Shown here piece after piece: positions 22,137 to 33,069 of a DNA stretch of 64,000 nucleotides (its first letter is position 1; each line of letters begins with the position of its first letter). A program made the position numbers and the translations under genes. This DNA is from Sinonovacula constricta (Eukaryota > Mollusca > Bivalvia > Cardiida > Solecurtidae), in assembly GCA_007844125.1 (NCBI GenBank), contig CM017556.1, positions 20,701,057 to 20,765,056 of the forward strand, given 5' to 3'. The notes under the pieces were generated by a model that saw only the letters and a program-made list of their open reading frames with translations, was not told where the DNA came from and did no database searches.

Positions 22137-22307
22137 AATTAATTTAATTGGACATGCTGAAAGTAAACAGCAGCATTGGTATTGTTCAATCCCGAGGTGA
22201 ATTCTACATTTGTGCTGTTCCAACCTAATTATTAATGATCTTTTTCTTTCCGAATAAGACAAAGCTGGACTTCCTCGTTTTCTAATCGGGCTTCTTTTGT
22301 CCGCCAT
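22137..22307 (-). CDS. Candidate first coding exon, minus strand
   Basis: An ATG in good context (ATAACAATGGCGGAC) at 22307 opens a 57-codon minus-strand frame beginning MADKRSPIRKRGSPALSYSE, rich in Lys, Arg and Ser. Only the first 25-28 codons look protein-like. A weak donor (ATTAG/GTTGGA, near codon 28) could end the exon, and the rest would be intron. Promoter-like motifs lie 30-90 bp upstream. AACAATGGCGGAC also fits a YY1 site, which in animals often overlaps the start codon of housekeeping genes. I do not recognise the product, and downstream exons were not found. Confidence 0.35.
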
Positions 22308-22329
22308 TGTTATTTACAAATTAAAGGTA

Positions 22330-22400
22330 CTTTACAAAAGTAAATGTGCGCTATGGGATAACACGAACGCTTACATAAAAGATCAGAACATTATGGGATT
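22330..22400 (-). promoter_or_regulatory. Promoter-like block with ZNF143/SBF-type TCCCAYAATG motifs
   Basis: On the minus strand, AAATCCCATAATGTTC (22382-22397 in complement) matches the TCCCANNATG core of the ZNF143/Staf element. A second TATCCCATAGCGC follows nearby. Both lie upstream of the ATG at 22307. Confidence 0.35.
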
Positions 22401-23225
22401 TGACCAAATTATTTAAAATATTTTATGACTCCACAGTGCTAAAAGATTTTATAAATTTTATAAACACATTTTTGATTGACTCGTTTGAAAAAATGTTGGA
22501 CAACTATGGACAAAAAGCCATTATATGTGTCAAAATGTATCTGAAACTATATTTGCATCAAATTTGATGATAAAATTCGAAAACCATATATAACTTTAAA
22601 AGTTTTACTGTTTTTGCTCTTTGACCCTTTAAAACATAAACTTATTATTATTGGTTGTAAATCTGTTTTCATTGAAAACCATCATATATAAAACATTAAT
22701 TTCCAGTTATTCTTCTAGAATATTTGGTATCCAGTAGATGTGTATCATCGGCTTACAGACCTGGAGCTTCTTCATCGCTTGGGTTCTTGTCCTTTTCTTA
22801 TTGTGTCTAAAAACTTAAATATTAGGACTTTTTCCAGCTGATCTGTTGTGTATCACTTGTTTCTCCTATTTTCTCAGGAGTCTCAGGTTTAAAAGTTTAA
22901 ATCTATTACGTTATCAAATGTACTCGATATAAAAAAAAAGTTGTTGTTCTTTTGGATTATATATAAAACTCCACCGAATGCCTGTGAACCAATAGGAGAA
23001 CCAAGTATTGATTCATGTGGGGTCTTTCTTCACTATCATTATTAGAATTTGCCATCATGTCACTAAATATCTCTGATTTAAATATAAAAATGATAAAACA
23101 AAGCAGGCATTCCTTTTTTAGACCCTCTGTGTCTGATTAATTATTGTGTACGAGCCTGTAGGATCGTGGAATGGTATTGTAGAAGTGAGTCAGATGGTTA
23201 GTCTCAACAACAATCAATGCCAGTC
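22401..23225. other. AT-rich non-coding stretch
   Basis: Nothing recognised. Confidence 0.4.
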
Positions 23226-23670
23226 TCCTTAGTGCTTTGTATTTGATATCCATTATCGGCAGAAAGCAATACATAATTGTATTTTCTTAATCTGTGTAAC
23301 TTAGCTAATAGCACTCATTACAGAGTGTTTATACCCATTAAGGCAATAAAGCAGCATATAATTATACTGTCTCTGTCTGCTTAGCTAATAGCACTTTGTA
23401 TAGTGTCATTGTACTCATTACTTTAGGAAGGAAACACATAGCTATACTTACTTTATTTGTGTAATTTAGCGAAAAAGAATCAATTAAAATGTATTAAAAT
23501 TATACTTTTCTTCTTAGAACATTTTCACCAGGTATTATCCAGCTAATAGCAAACATAATTGTGTGTTTATACCCATTATTTGGTAAAAGCATTATATAAT
23601 TCTCCTTTCTTTATCTGTTTATCAAAGCTTAGTATACCCATTAGATATAATTATATTCTTTAATTATTTG
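23226..23670 (+). repeat. Very degenerate tandem repeat, ~95-120 bp period
   Basis: Phrases recur in order: TTAGCTAATAGCAC (23302, 23380) or CCAGCTAATAGCAA (23538), GTGTTTATACCCATTA (23326, 23563), CATATAATTATACT or its variants (23355, 23436, 23593), and TCTGTGTAACTTAG or TTTGTGTAATTTAG (23291, 23456). About four decayed units. Confidence 0.6.
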
Positions 23671-23706
23671 GTGGACTTACATATATATATATAGCTTAAT
23701 GCTTAC

Positions 23707-23774
23707 CTGCCAGGTGCATTATATTGTTTGTTTGGTACCACTTATTTGGTACCACTTAATTTGTTGTCTTGTTT
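23707..23774 (-). other. Candidate exon with strong splice sites, no open frame
   Basis: On the minus strand, CCTTTTTTCCCTTTTTCTCT followed by AACAG is a near-ideal acceptor. GGCAG/GTAAGC after 68 bp is a good donor. All three frames contain a stop. The exon holds a short internal duplication (AAGTGGTACCAAA twice). It may be a non-coding exon or chance. Confidence 0.25.
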
Positions 23775-23939
23775 CTGTTAGAGAAAAAGGGAAAAAAGGA
23801 TTGTTAAATTTTAAAATGATAATAATGAGAAAAAAAAATCTTATATTTTAATAAAAATATTTAATAATATCATAATATCTAAACTTAAAATGTTCTAACA
23901 CAAATGTCTAGGTATTATGTCAAGCTATAACAAAATTAT

Positions 23940-24079
23940 GATTGTTTGAAAAAGTAGCAATAGTTGTATGAGTGTTTGAAATAATATCAATAGTTGTATG
24001 AGTGTTTGAAGTAATATCAATAGTTGAATGAGTGTTTGAAGTAATATCAATAGTTGTATGAGTGTTTGAAGTAATATCA
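23940..24079. repeat. 30-bp minisatellite, left block
   Basis: Units of AGTGTTTGAAGTAATATCAA + TAGTTGTATG, about 4.5 copies, most with GTAATATC. It continues on the other side of an inserted SINE. Because 30 is divisible by 3, the minus strand encodes a spurious hydrophobic decapeptide repeat. Confidence 0.95.
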
Positions 24080-24084
24080 GTTTA

Positions 24085-24410
24085 GCAGACCTGGTAGCGC
24101 AATCGGTAGATCGTCGGCTCCAGGTATGAGAGGCCCCGGGTTCGATACCGGGCCGCGACATACCAAAGTCGTTAAAAATGGTAGTGGTATAGCTCCCTAC
24201 TTAATGCTCAAGCTAACTTTTAGGGTAGTATCACGACTGGTTGGCCCGGTGTCAGGATAATGTGACTGGGTGTGGTATCATGCCAGGAGTTCACGGCATG
24301 CTATACACAGTGAAGGCATCAGTACATCTGCTTCAAGTGGACACCGTCTCCAGATTACTGAAATACTGTTGGTGGGACGATAAACCCAATAAAAACAAAA
24401 CAAAAACAAA
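24085..24410 (+). mobile_element. SINE-A, full-length, best-preserved copy
   Basis: tRNA-like head with box A GGTAGCGCAATCGGTAGA and box B GGGTTCGATACCGGG. The body is GACATACCAAAGTCGTTA, TGTCAGGATAATGTGACTGG, GCATGCTATACACAGTGAAG, TGGACACCGTCTCCAGATTA and TGGTGGGACGATAAACCC, with an A-rich tail (AATAAAAACAAAAC). It is flanked by an 8-bp duplication TAATATCA (24072-24079 and 24412-24419) within the 30-bp array, consistent with LINE-mediated insertion. Confidence 0.9.
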
Positions 24411-24575
24411 ATAATATCAAAAGTTGTATGAGTGTTTGAAATAATATCAATAGTTGTATGAGTGTTTGAAATAATATCAATAGTTGTATGAGTGTTTGAA
24501 ATAATATCAATAGTTGTATGAGTGTTTGAAATAATATCAATAGTTGTATGAGTGTTTGAAATAATATCAATAGTT
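24411..24575. repeat. 30-bp minisatellite, right block
   Basis: About 5.5 copies of the same 30-bp unit, nearly identical and all with ATAATATC, whereas the left block has mostly GTAATATC. Confidence 0.95.
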
Positions 24576-25220
24576 TACTTTTGGTTACCCTTTCTTGGTG
24601 AAAACATCATTCACTCCATTGACATTGAACATGCTCAACCTTAATGGTGTTTCCAACTAGTAACAACTAACTGTCTCGTAATAACTGACAGATTGTTTCT
24701 GGGAGGTTAAGCCTAACAAAAACAACAAAATTAATAGTAATCAATATGATAATTGTTCAGTACTTCTGTTCTAACATTGAGTAGCCGGTTCAAGTTAGTA
24801 ACCTGAGATTTAAAATGGAAGTTGTATATCAGTTAGAAGTCAGTCTCTGTAGAGTAGTAATGAGATATTGTTGAAACATCATAGACAAAACAAGACTCAC
24901 TTCCTGTCACAATTGTTGTGTGTTGTTATTATTGCCATCCCACCTTCATGGCAGCTACATTGGATTTTATGACGGTACTATGATATTCTACAGTATTGTA
25001 AACAAAATCAATAATACTTTGTATTGATTTCTCCAAGAAAATAACAATCACTGACTTGTAGTTAAGTTCTATGTATGACATGACTCTGTTTGGTTTCTTG
25101 CCAGTGTACCTTACAGTGTTGTTTTCTTTCTATTTGTGTTATTTGTCGTATTTGTTTCTTTGCCACTTTTACAGACAACTTCTATATTTGTTAACTTATT
25201 CTTCTTTGTAGTTTATTAAG
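24576..25220. other. AT-rich non-coding stretch
   Basis: Nothing recognised apart from a short piece resembling a SINE 3' end near 24700-24730 (AGGTTAAGCCTAACAAAAAC). Confidence 0.4.
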
Positions 25221-25320
25221 ATCTCTGTTCCTCTCTCTCTCTCGCTGTCTCTCGCTCTCTCTTGCTCTCTCCCTCTCACTCTTGCTCTCTCTCGCTCTCT
25301 CTCGTTATCTCCTCACCCGC
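25221..25320. repeat. Imperfect (CT)n / (CTCTCG)n pyrimidine tract
   Basis: A 100-bp stretch of CTCTCTCTCTCGCTGTCTCT and similar, strongly strand-asymmetric. Confidence 0.9.
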
Positions 25321-26765
25321 CCTCCTTCCATCTGCAGTTCAGTCTCAGTTTTGAAGTATATCAACCCTTACATATGTAAAGTAGATAAGGTTCTGTTTTT
25401 TGACATGACATCAGATGTTTACTGAAAACATAGATAGATATTATTTCTAGTTAATTATGATTTTTTATAAGAAACACTTAAGTTGAGTTTCATTTCATTA
25501 GATGTGATAATATACTAAGTATACTTTCATTTTTTTTTTTACATTTACATTTTTTACATTTTTTTCTTATCTTTTAACAGGATTTAGTCATAAGGAGTTT
25601 TTTCCATGATAAAATTTTATTAGCTATTTCTTCATTTCTATAATTTTTAAAATAATTTACTACCAGAGTTTACGAAATGGCAGACTTTATAACATGATAA
25701 GATATTCTTGTAATTGTATTTAGATTTTTTATTATTATTAAACTTCTGAAATAAGTGTATATGAAATCTTTGATTATGATAATTTTTGTATACACATATC
25801 TTTTACTACAGTTTTACTTGGGTGGATTTTTACATGAGGAATATTGTATTGTTAATTGATTTATTTTTTTCTATTCATTATATTTTCAAACATAAATTTA
25901 AAAAAAAAAAGTCCTGAACTTTTGGGTAATGTAAAACCTTTGTATCGGGTTTTTTATATTTACCTGTAAATTCCCATTCTATTTTCATCTTAATGACTGT
26001 TTGTAAGGAGACAGATGGTAGACAGATAATTGGTCTACTGATCTGTTCTCTACAGACACTACCCTGCAATAAGGTCCCATCCCTCCTTAGTTCCTGAGGA
26101 ACTTGTTTAGATGAGATATTAGATATAATAGTCGGCTTGTAGAGAAGTTTATTGTTACTATAGTACATTAATATAATGGTGACCTATAGATATTCTTAAG
26201 AAGTAAATACTGGTTCAATGTAGTTCAGAATTCCTTTTTTCTTTTCTTCATCTTGTTTTTAGTATATATAACAGACAAACACTTAGATAAATAGGCTTAT
26301 AAGCTTCCATAGCCTAATAATGAGAATTGTCTAATAAGAACCAGAATAAAATATAAAAACATACGTATTTATTAATAATTTTTGACTTTAAGGTGATTGT
26401 GTAAAGGAATATTATTATATTCATCAGTAAGTTCAAAATGTTGATAAGAACTAAATTTATGGATAATTTACCTTTCAAATGGCTCCTTTATTATTTATTG
26501 CTTATGTTTAAAGACATTTCGGTTTAGAAAGTATGTCTTCTCTTGACAGTTTCTTGTCTGTATATTATGGCTGATCTGTTTTGCTTTACTCTGGTGATCA
26601 TGAATTGTTAACATTAGGTTATAAGTGTAGATCCAGGCCAGTCTGCTCACTTTACCAGAATTTACATCGCTTGCGGCTACATGTATGCCTCTAACAAGTC
26701 TTACCACCTTTGTATTTAGATTAAAGTTTTGGAGATGAGATTGATTAAGTATAAATAATTTAACA
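25321..26765. other. AT-rich stretch; one exon-like island at 25965-26115 (minus)
   Basis: On the minus strand, CAAGTTCCTCAGGAACTAAG through GGGAATTTACAG/GTAAAT stays open (…ELRRDGTLLQGSVCREQI…) and ends at a plausible donor. The composition is less AT-rich than the surroundings. No known domain is recognised, and a clear acceptor is lacking. Confidence 0.25.
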
Positions 26766-26769
26766 AAAT

Positions 26770-27180
26770 GTACCATGATCAGGGTTATGGGTGTGACTTG
26801 GCACATAGTTCCAAGATATTGCACCGACCTTTGAATCTGTTACACTCTGATTGTGACTTTATGCCTTCTCTGTATTGTGTTGTCTGGGTTACTGACTACA
26901 TGTGTCTGGGAAGATGGTTCCAGGGAATTGCACCAGCCTTTTAGGTTTTGAATCTGTTACACTTTGACTTGTCTTTGAGTTTCAGCCTTCTCTGTATTGT
27001 GTTGTCTGCAACTCTCTGCATGTGACTTGGAGGATAAGTCTAAGGATGACACCAGCCTTTGAATCTTTTACACTCTTATTTGCATATATCTGAATGCCTT
27101 GGCTGTATTGTGCTGCTTGTGTTACTAACAGTCTGCATATGGCTTGGGTGACAATTTAAAGGAATTGCTATTTGCATCAG
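26770..27180 (+). repeat. Degenerate ~115-bp tandem repeat, 3-4 units
   Basis: Each unit carries TTGCACCAGCCTTTGAATCT or its variant, then GTTACACTCTGATT, then GCCTTCTCTGTATTGTGTTG and GCATGTGACTTGG. Starts are near 26819, 26928 and 27045. The first and last units are partial. Confidence 0.8.
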
Positions 27181-27244
27181 CATTTCTGTTCCTCTCTGAT
27201 TGGGTATTGCTTTGTACTTCTGTGGTGCATTGGTGCTTGTATTT

Positions 27245-27485
27245 TTATGCCCAGTATAAGTGGAACTAGCTAAATATTCAGTATCAGAATAAGGAAGGTT
27301 TGTTCAGTGTAGAGTATAAGTGAAACTACCTCAATGTTCAGCATAAGAAACAGATGGTTTGCTTACTTGTTGGTTATGTGTACGGGCACAATAATGTTCA
27401 GTATCAAAATAGAAAGGTTTGCACACTTGTTACATATGTATTCATCCACCTTAATATTCACTATCAGAAACGTGAATTTTGTCTC
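27245..27485 (+). repeat. Degenerate ~62-bp tandem repeat, 4 units
   Basis: AGTATAAGTGGAACTAGCTA, AATATTCAGTATCAGAATA and GGTTTG recur at about 27252, 27314, 27377 and 27440. It begins 65 bp after the preceding array, so two unrelated minisatellites are adjacent. Confidence 0.75.
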
Positions 27486-27489
27486 AGCC

Positions 27490-28290
27490 ACTTACAAATG
27501 AAAGTATTCTTTAAAGTAACGCGGCAGTTAGGTGTCACGATAATCTCAGAAAAAAACCCTATTACATCCAACATAGATTAGTACATGATTGTGTTAAACA
27601 TCAGTATATGTATATCATTAGTTGTAAAACAATAGATCTAAAAATTAAAACCTTCCCTATATATACAAGAAAACTTTTACATGTAATTTCAAAGTTTAGT
27701 ACATGTTTAGAGACATCTGTATATCACTAAAGATGTAAAAATGGAACCTTTGGTATGTATCGTTATATATTGTTATGTTATGGTAATATATTACAGTTCT
27801 GGAATCGTAAGGGTTGTCACGATAACATTTACGTACATTGCGCTTACGTTCGTTGTACATAATATATATTCCATCATAATATATGAGCATACTATCCTTA
27901 TTTTGGATTCAATTTAGGGTCACATAATGCATTAATCTCATTTGTTTTCGTATAGCACAAAAACATTAGATGTCATAACTAAATGTTATGTTCATGCAAA
28001 TCTGTATGTCACATTGGCAATATATAGCTCTCCTGGGAAACCAAATGTTATTTTCACTACTTCTCCCACACACTATTTCAAATCCATTTATTCTTGTGGT
28101 GAAGCTATTGCAGTTTGTTCGATAACATATAGGTAAACACCAACTAAAATATTGTCTCAATTCCAGGATTTTTTTATATATAATTCTGTTTTTATTTTAA
28201 CACAGGCATTTGATTAAAACAAACTATTTAAACTGTCACTTATCCTATTATTTACTAAGTTTTCTATTCAAGTAAGCCACGATATATTTT
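27490..28290. other. AT-rich non-coding stretch
   Basis: No gene or repeat recognised. Confidence 0.4.
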
Positions 28291-28299
28291 ATATGTCCC

Positions 28300-28500
28300 C
28301 AAAATGGTTTAACGGGGTGGGGTGTACAAGAATCACATTGTCTTACTGTCTGTCCATCCATCTGTCTGTAAGTCTGTTGGACCCTCATGGGACACAATTT
28401 TGTCTGTGCCTCTGTTCCTACAGTTTGGAATCAGTTGTCATGAAACATCACTGTTATCTAATGTACCACAGGATACTGGGCATCTCTAACCTTTTAATTA
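28300..28500 (+). repeat. Possible dispersed-repeat fragment
   Basis: GGGGTGTACAAGAATCAC, CTGTCTGTCCATCCATCTG, GGACCCTCATGGGACACAA and GTCATGAAACATCACTG have the character of bivalve dispersed repeats. There is only one copy in the window, so the call rests on resemblance. Confidence 0.35.
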
Positions 28501-28929
28501 TGAGCAGTTAAAAATTGCAGGAGTAATTGCTTCTTTTAACATTCAGACATGTATGAGTGAGAGATTTGTGAACCAAGTGGGAGTGGGAATATTAGTAAGC
28601 CATTGGTTTCTAGTAATAGTTTTATGTTACTCTAGTGTACATCAGTTTTAAGCAAGTCTATAAGTCATTATTCAGATTGTATGACATAAAAGGTTATCCA
28701 CATTTTAAATGATTTAACTAGTTGATTAACATAAAACGTAATGTTAGTTTTTAAACTTAAAATGTAATATAATATTTCTTCAAATATTTTTCTTATCTTT
28801 ATTTTCAATTCTAAATGTCTATCACAAATAAAATATAACAGTTTGGTAAATTGTAAAGAAAATGAGATAATAACAATATGAAGTGTCAACACTGTCAGCT
28901 AGCAAGTAGTAAGTGCTTTGTATGAAACA

Positions 28930-29430
28930 TCTGAGAAACAATGGCGGCAGTGTGTAACGTCTGGAATGTTCGATAAAACCGCGACTTTTTCTTTTGGGTT
29001 CCAAATGTTTCAAATCTTCAACATAAGGTTCGGCGAAGATGAATTTAATTTTATATTGGATGCCATATCGTGTGGTGGTGCAGTAGTTCAAAATTATACA
29101 CAACTGTAAAGCTACAGATAACGTAAAGTGTCAACCAGGGGAAATAACTATGAAAGCTGTACAATGACCAATTGTAAATTATGAGCAAGCGTCACATTTT
29201 AGTGTCGCAAATATTGTCATAAAAGTGCTACATCTTGATCCACTTTGTCGTTTTCCCGGTGTAAAATAAAAATCCACTTCTGAATCAACAACGAATCGAC
29301 GTGAACTAAGAGAACATTGTAGTAGTTTTACCTAACGGTATCACAAGGTTCGAAGTACCGTTATTTTTGAGAAGAGAACAGCGAACGGAACTGTGAATAG
29401 ATAGATAACCGCGGTATACCATCGCACGCA
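28930..29430. promoter_or_regulatory. CpG-richer island with ATGGCGGC motif, possible gene start
   Basis: Within AT-rich DNA, this stretch is enriched in CpG (TTCGATAAAACCGCG, GAATCGACGTGAAC, ATAACCGCGGTATACC, ATCGCACGCAACAGC). AACAATGGCGGCAG at 28937-28950 is a YY1-type motif on the plus strand, but its ATG gives only 11 codons. The minus strand has an open stretch around 28930-29060 (for example AEPYVEDLKHLEPKRKSRGF) and a donor-like TTAG/GTAAAA at 29328-29335. Direction is unresolved. Confidence 0.3.
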
Positions 29431-29479
29431 ACAGCACATTACATCTCAATTAAATTAAATCTCCAGGATTCAAAGCACA

Positions 29480-29512
29480 CATGCACGCACGCACACACAC
29501 ACTAACAAAAGC

Positions 29513-29541
<29 letters not shown>
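29480..29541. repeat. Compound (CA)n-(TA)n microsatellite
   Basis: CACGCACGCACACACACAC is followed after a few bases by about 28 bp of (TA)n (29514-29541). Confidence 0.9.
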
Positions 29542-29543
<2 letters not shown>

Positions 29544-29949
29544 TAATCATAATGATTTCAACAACATGCTTTCGTCAAACATATTTATGCTGGAGCTTAC
29601 CATACCAACATACAGCCTCCATCACTATAAGCTAGCAATAACTCCACTGAAGGAAACACAATACCACATGGTCTTATACATTGTACCAAAATTATACCCA
29701 ACTGATATTGTTGTTGAACAAGTTCGTAAAAGATAAAATATTTGCGTTAAATTATACGATAAAAGAATATGACACTTAAAGTTTTGTAATACCAACATTA
29801 ATTAAACTTGTCCAGGAAAGACATCAGAGGCTTGCAAAACTTGTTTCATAACTGTTGGTATTAAATCGCTAATAATGTTAGCTGTTGTATTTAAAAATAT
29901 GAAAAAGCAACATTTTAAATGTACACTAAAACAAACATATGGTATTAAA

Positions 29950-30185
29950 AATGACTAAAGCTCAAAAGGCACAGGACAAAGGTATTCACATGCAAGCCAT
30001 ATTGTTATCGTAAGAACAAAGCTGCGACGAGTCATTAAAGAAAAAGAGCAAACCCAGCCCAAATGTTACCGCCTTGGATCTGTCAGTCGGCAAAGGGTAC
30101 CGACTGAGGTGCTTAAACCTGTTTTACAGAGCTTTGACCTTGCACTTCCTGAGGGGTTTCTCAAATGCAAGCAATGAAAAGAAAA
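29950..30185 (-). repeat. Dispersed repeat family X, minus strand
   Basis: The reverse complement reads GTACCCTTTGCCGACTGAC, CCAAGGCGGTAAC, TTTGCTCTTTTTCTTTAATG and CTTGCATGTGAATACCTTTG, the same order as the plus-strand copy at 42.07-42.30 kb. The additional left part (CTTGCATTTGAGAAACCCCT, GTGCAAGGTCAAAGCTC) is shared with 61.9 kb. No tRNA-like head was seen and the family type is unknown. Confidence 0.65.
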
Positions 30186-30544
30186 CTCATCTATTTGCAT
30201 AAAAATATCCAAGCGCTGACGTTTTCTTAAATATGTTACCACGTCATCAGTAATGGAAAAATAATGTCCACATGGTACATAGAAAGAGAGGAAGTATCAT
30301 TTCCATTAGAAGAACTACGCAAAATTGCTGATAGTAAGTTAATTTTTTAATCAAGGAAACAGGAAGAAGTGTTAATGATTTTAGCATCCTGTCCATGTGT
30401 AGATGGAATTGAGGAACCAAAGTGCCAATGGCTATCAACAGGAGAATACAATCCTTATAGGATGAATTAAATAACAATTTCGATCACATACACGCGGAGA
30501 ATTTTTACGATGCCACACTGCACAGGTAACAGTGTTGTAATCAT

Positions 30545-30720
30545 GAGTAAGGAAATATGACAAAGTCCTATGAGCATTTGCAACATATAGCAAAATTTGA
30601 AAAGGCTCAGGATAAAGGTGTTCACATGTAAGCCAAATGTAAAAGTCAGAACAAATCTGTGGAGAGTCGTTAAACAAAAAGAGCAAACACAACAGTTACC
30701 GCCCCAAGAGTCAAAGTGTG
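30545..30720 (-). repeat. Dispersed repeat family X, minus strand, second copy
   Basis: The complement has GGGGCGGTAACTGTTGTGTT, GCTCTTTTTGTTTAACGACT, CTTACATGTGAACACC and TATGTTGCAAATGCTCATAG. It lies 370 bp from the previous copy in the same orientation. Confidence 0.65.
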
Positions 30721-30944
30721 CATGTGTCCTAATACTTGATTTTATCCACTTTCACATCGGCGTCGCAGAAAGTTCCATATCAATAACTAGTGTGAAGATT
30801 GGAATGAAATTTCCTGTGATCATACATATGTATCTAAAAGGTGTGATAGTGTGTGGTTGGATTTTGTGAAAAAGAGGGCAATGGAACTTTTTATAAGTAT
30901 ATCCTTTTCTAAGCCTCTTTTCTGAATGGCTTCACGGTTTCCCT

Positions 30945-31190
30945 TGGCATAGTGGTAGAGTTACTGGCGTTTAAGTTCTCTAACTTCTTAGCTTCTCACT
31001 ATGAGAGTCAGAATGCCGATCAGGGTGAAAGACTTAATGCGCAAAGATCTCCCAACTGACCTTCACCGTTCTGGTGCTTCTGCCCACACATTTGTCTGGG
31101 GTCTTCCTCCACCAAACTAGCTTGATGTCACTTTGTCACTTCAAAATGATTTGTCGCTGTCATGTTGAATTGTTGTAAAACATTATTCAA
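30945..31190 (+). mobile_element. SINE-B copy, diverged
   Basis: Head GGCATAGTGGTAGAGTTACT, body ATGCCGATCAGGGTGAAAG, TTTGTCTGGGGTCTTCCTCC, ACCAAACTAGCTTGATGTC and GTCGCTGTCATGTTGAATTG. The poly-A tail is lost. Confidence 0.6.
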
Positions 31191-31900
31191 AGTTGACTGT
31201 GTAAACTGCATTGTCAATTTTTTTATAAAAAGCATTTTGGAAGATAATATTTTTGCATTGCTGATATATTGTACTACAGCATTATCAAAAATTATAGCAA
31301 TGTTTAGAAACATTGTTAAAATGGGGTTGTACTGTTACTAATAATTATATCTAAGCTTTGTTATAAAATGTTTATGGATATGTTGAAAATCATATTATAG
31401 CATATAATCAACGTTAACACCATAAAATTGATATCAGACCCTCAAAAGGACAATGTCAGTATTACGACACAATCTCGTTTGTCGGAATCAGACAATAAAT
31501 TTGGTTTGGTTGCTGCAATATCATTTTCCATGAATCTAATAATAACAATTATTCCCTTGGACTAGTTGTTCTGATTCAAAGCCAAGAGGAGAAGCTGTCT
31601 GTTTTTTTTTTCTAATAAAATTCTGAAATTTTTGTATTGGCCGTTCTCAGAAAATAATGCTTTTATTCCAGATTAAGTTTTGTCCCTCTGGATCGTCTAG
31701 AAGCAGAAACAAATTTTACTATATTTTTATGCTTTTTATCCTACGTTGCTTATTTTGAAATGCTCAACCAATGTATATGCTGATTTATGTCTTAAATGGA
31801 GCCTAATGTATGGTATTTTGTTGTTTATTTTTTAACCTGCTTCATTTGAAAATCTATATCTTGCTACATATTGTTAAGTTTATACTACTTTTTAACTCGC
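31190..31900. other. AT-rich non-coding stretch
   Basis: Nothing recognised. Confidence 0.4.
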
Positions 31901-31904
31901 AAGC

Positions 31905-32275
31905 TAAGCTAATCTGATACCTCTTTGTTCTTCGTCCTTTGTCTGTCGTGCGACGTGCGGCATCAACAATTTGCTTGTGAACATGTTACAGGTTTATCCA
32001 ATCTTCACCAATCTTAGCCAGAATGGTTGCTGGCATGAAATCTTTGATGTGTTTGGAACTGTATCATACGGGTTGAAAAGTAGGTTACTTGGTCAAGTCC
32101 TAGATAATGGTTGTGATTACCCAAGAGATCACACTTATGGTCCAATCAATCTTCACCAAGGATATCTAAAGTAAATAACTCTTAATTACTTGTCGCCAGA
32201 TATGAGCCTATTAAAATCCCTTGTACTCGGATGAGTGATTAAGGTCCATCATGGCCCTCTTATTTATTTTTTGCA
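31905..32275 (+). repeat. Dispersed repeat, near-complete copy
   Basis: GTCTGTCGTGCGACGTGCGG, CATCAACAATTTGCTTGTGA, CCAATCTTCACCAATCTTAG, AAGTAGGTTACTTGGTCAAG and the end ACTCGGATGAGTGATTAAGG TCCATCATGGCC. It is the longest member of the family that also covers 12.92-13.31 and 13.93-14.22 kb. From general knowledge, this order of phrases is widespread in bivalve genomes. Confidence 0.65.
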
Positions 32276-32454
32276 TATATATTACACATATCATATGGTG
32301 TGATATTTCTGTTAATATAGACAAAGCAGCCAATTGCATAGATCAAGGTCAGAGCATAGAGCTGGCTGATCTTGATCAACACTTTTTGCTTAGTACTTGT
32401 AAATATGTGATAAGCAGGCTTTAAGTAAAACCCCATACAACAATCTTAATTTTT

Positions 32455-32550
32455 TTGCTAACTGTATGAATGTAAAAGGACTTCGAAGCAAACAGTGCAG
32501 ATTCTGATCAGACAGCACCAATTTGCATAAGCCTGGACAGCTCATGTTAC
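32455..32550 (+). repeat. Dispersed repeat fragment related to the 87-bp satellite borders
   Basis: GCAAACAGTGCAGATTCTGA + TCAGACAGCACC resembles ATACTGCAGATCCTGATCAG + ACAACTCC at the satellite's outer units (17.19 and 18.16 kb). This suggests that the satellite grew from a member of this dispersed family. Confidence 0.45.
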
Positions 32551-33069
32551 AGGTAAGCAGACTTAGAGTCATGATGGAAATTCAACTATTTTTATTAAAT
32601 ACAAATTGACACAACTGTAGTAAGTATAAATTCTAGCTGTTTATTAGTTCGAAAAATCGTGAAGAAAAAACATGACTGACTTACCAGGTATACTGGTGTT
32701 TCAGCTAGGTACATATTAGATTAGGTATAATCTCCGATAAGTCTTTTTGTAAAAAGGTAATAAAGAGTGTAAAGTATGTAAGAACTAACGATGTGGCTTT
32801 CTCAGAAGGCTGCCATAGGGGATAAGCATATGCTCCATCTGTGGTCATTTAGTCATGTTGATTTTCAATGTTAGTAAATATTAAAATGTCAAGTTTTTTA
32901 CCTTTCTTTTCTTTGAATGTTTTAATGATAATCTGGAATTCTAAATATTAATGATAAACGTAAAATAACCTATAATGTCCAATGCCATTTGTATTCTGAA
33001 TGCATTAGCTGCTATAATTACCTACTGCATATGTTGTAAATTCTCTAACACCATGTCCATCATTACATT

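Noticed and set aside
24085..24165. tRNA gene at the SINE-A head
   Set aside because: The same reasoning applies: the sequence is multi-copy with a long shared 3' body and a target-site duplication.
23925..24570. Minus-strand hydrophobic decapeptide repeats (LIQLLILFQT)
   Set aside because: They are a product of the 30-bp minisatellite. One frame even runs into the SINE head.
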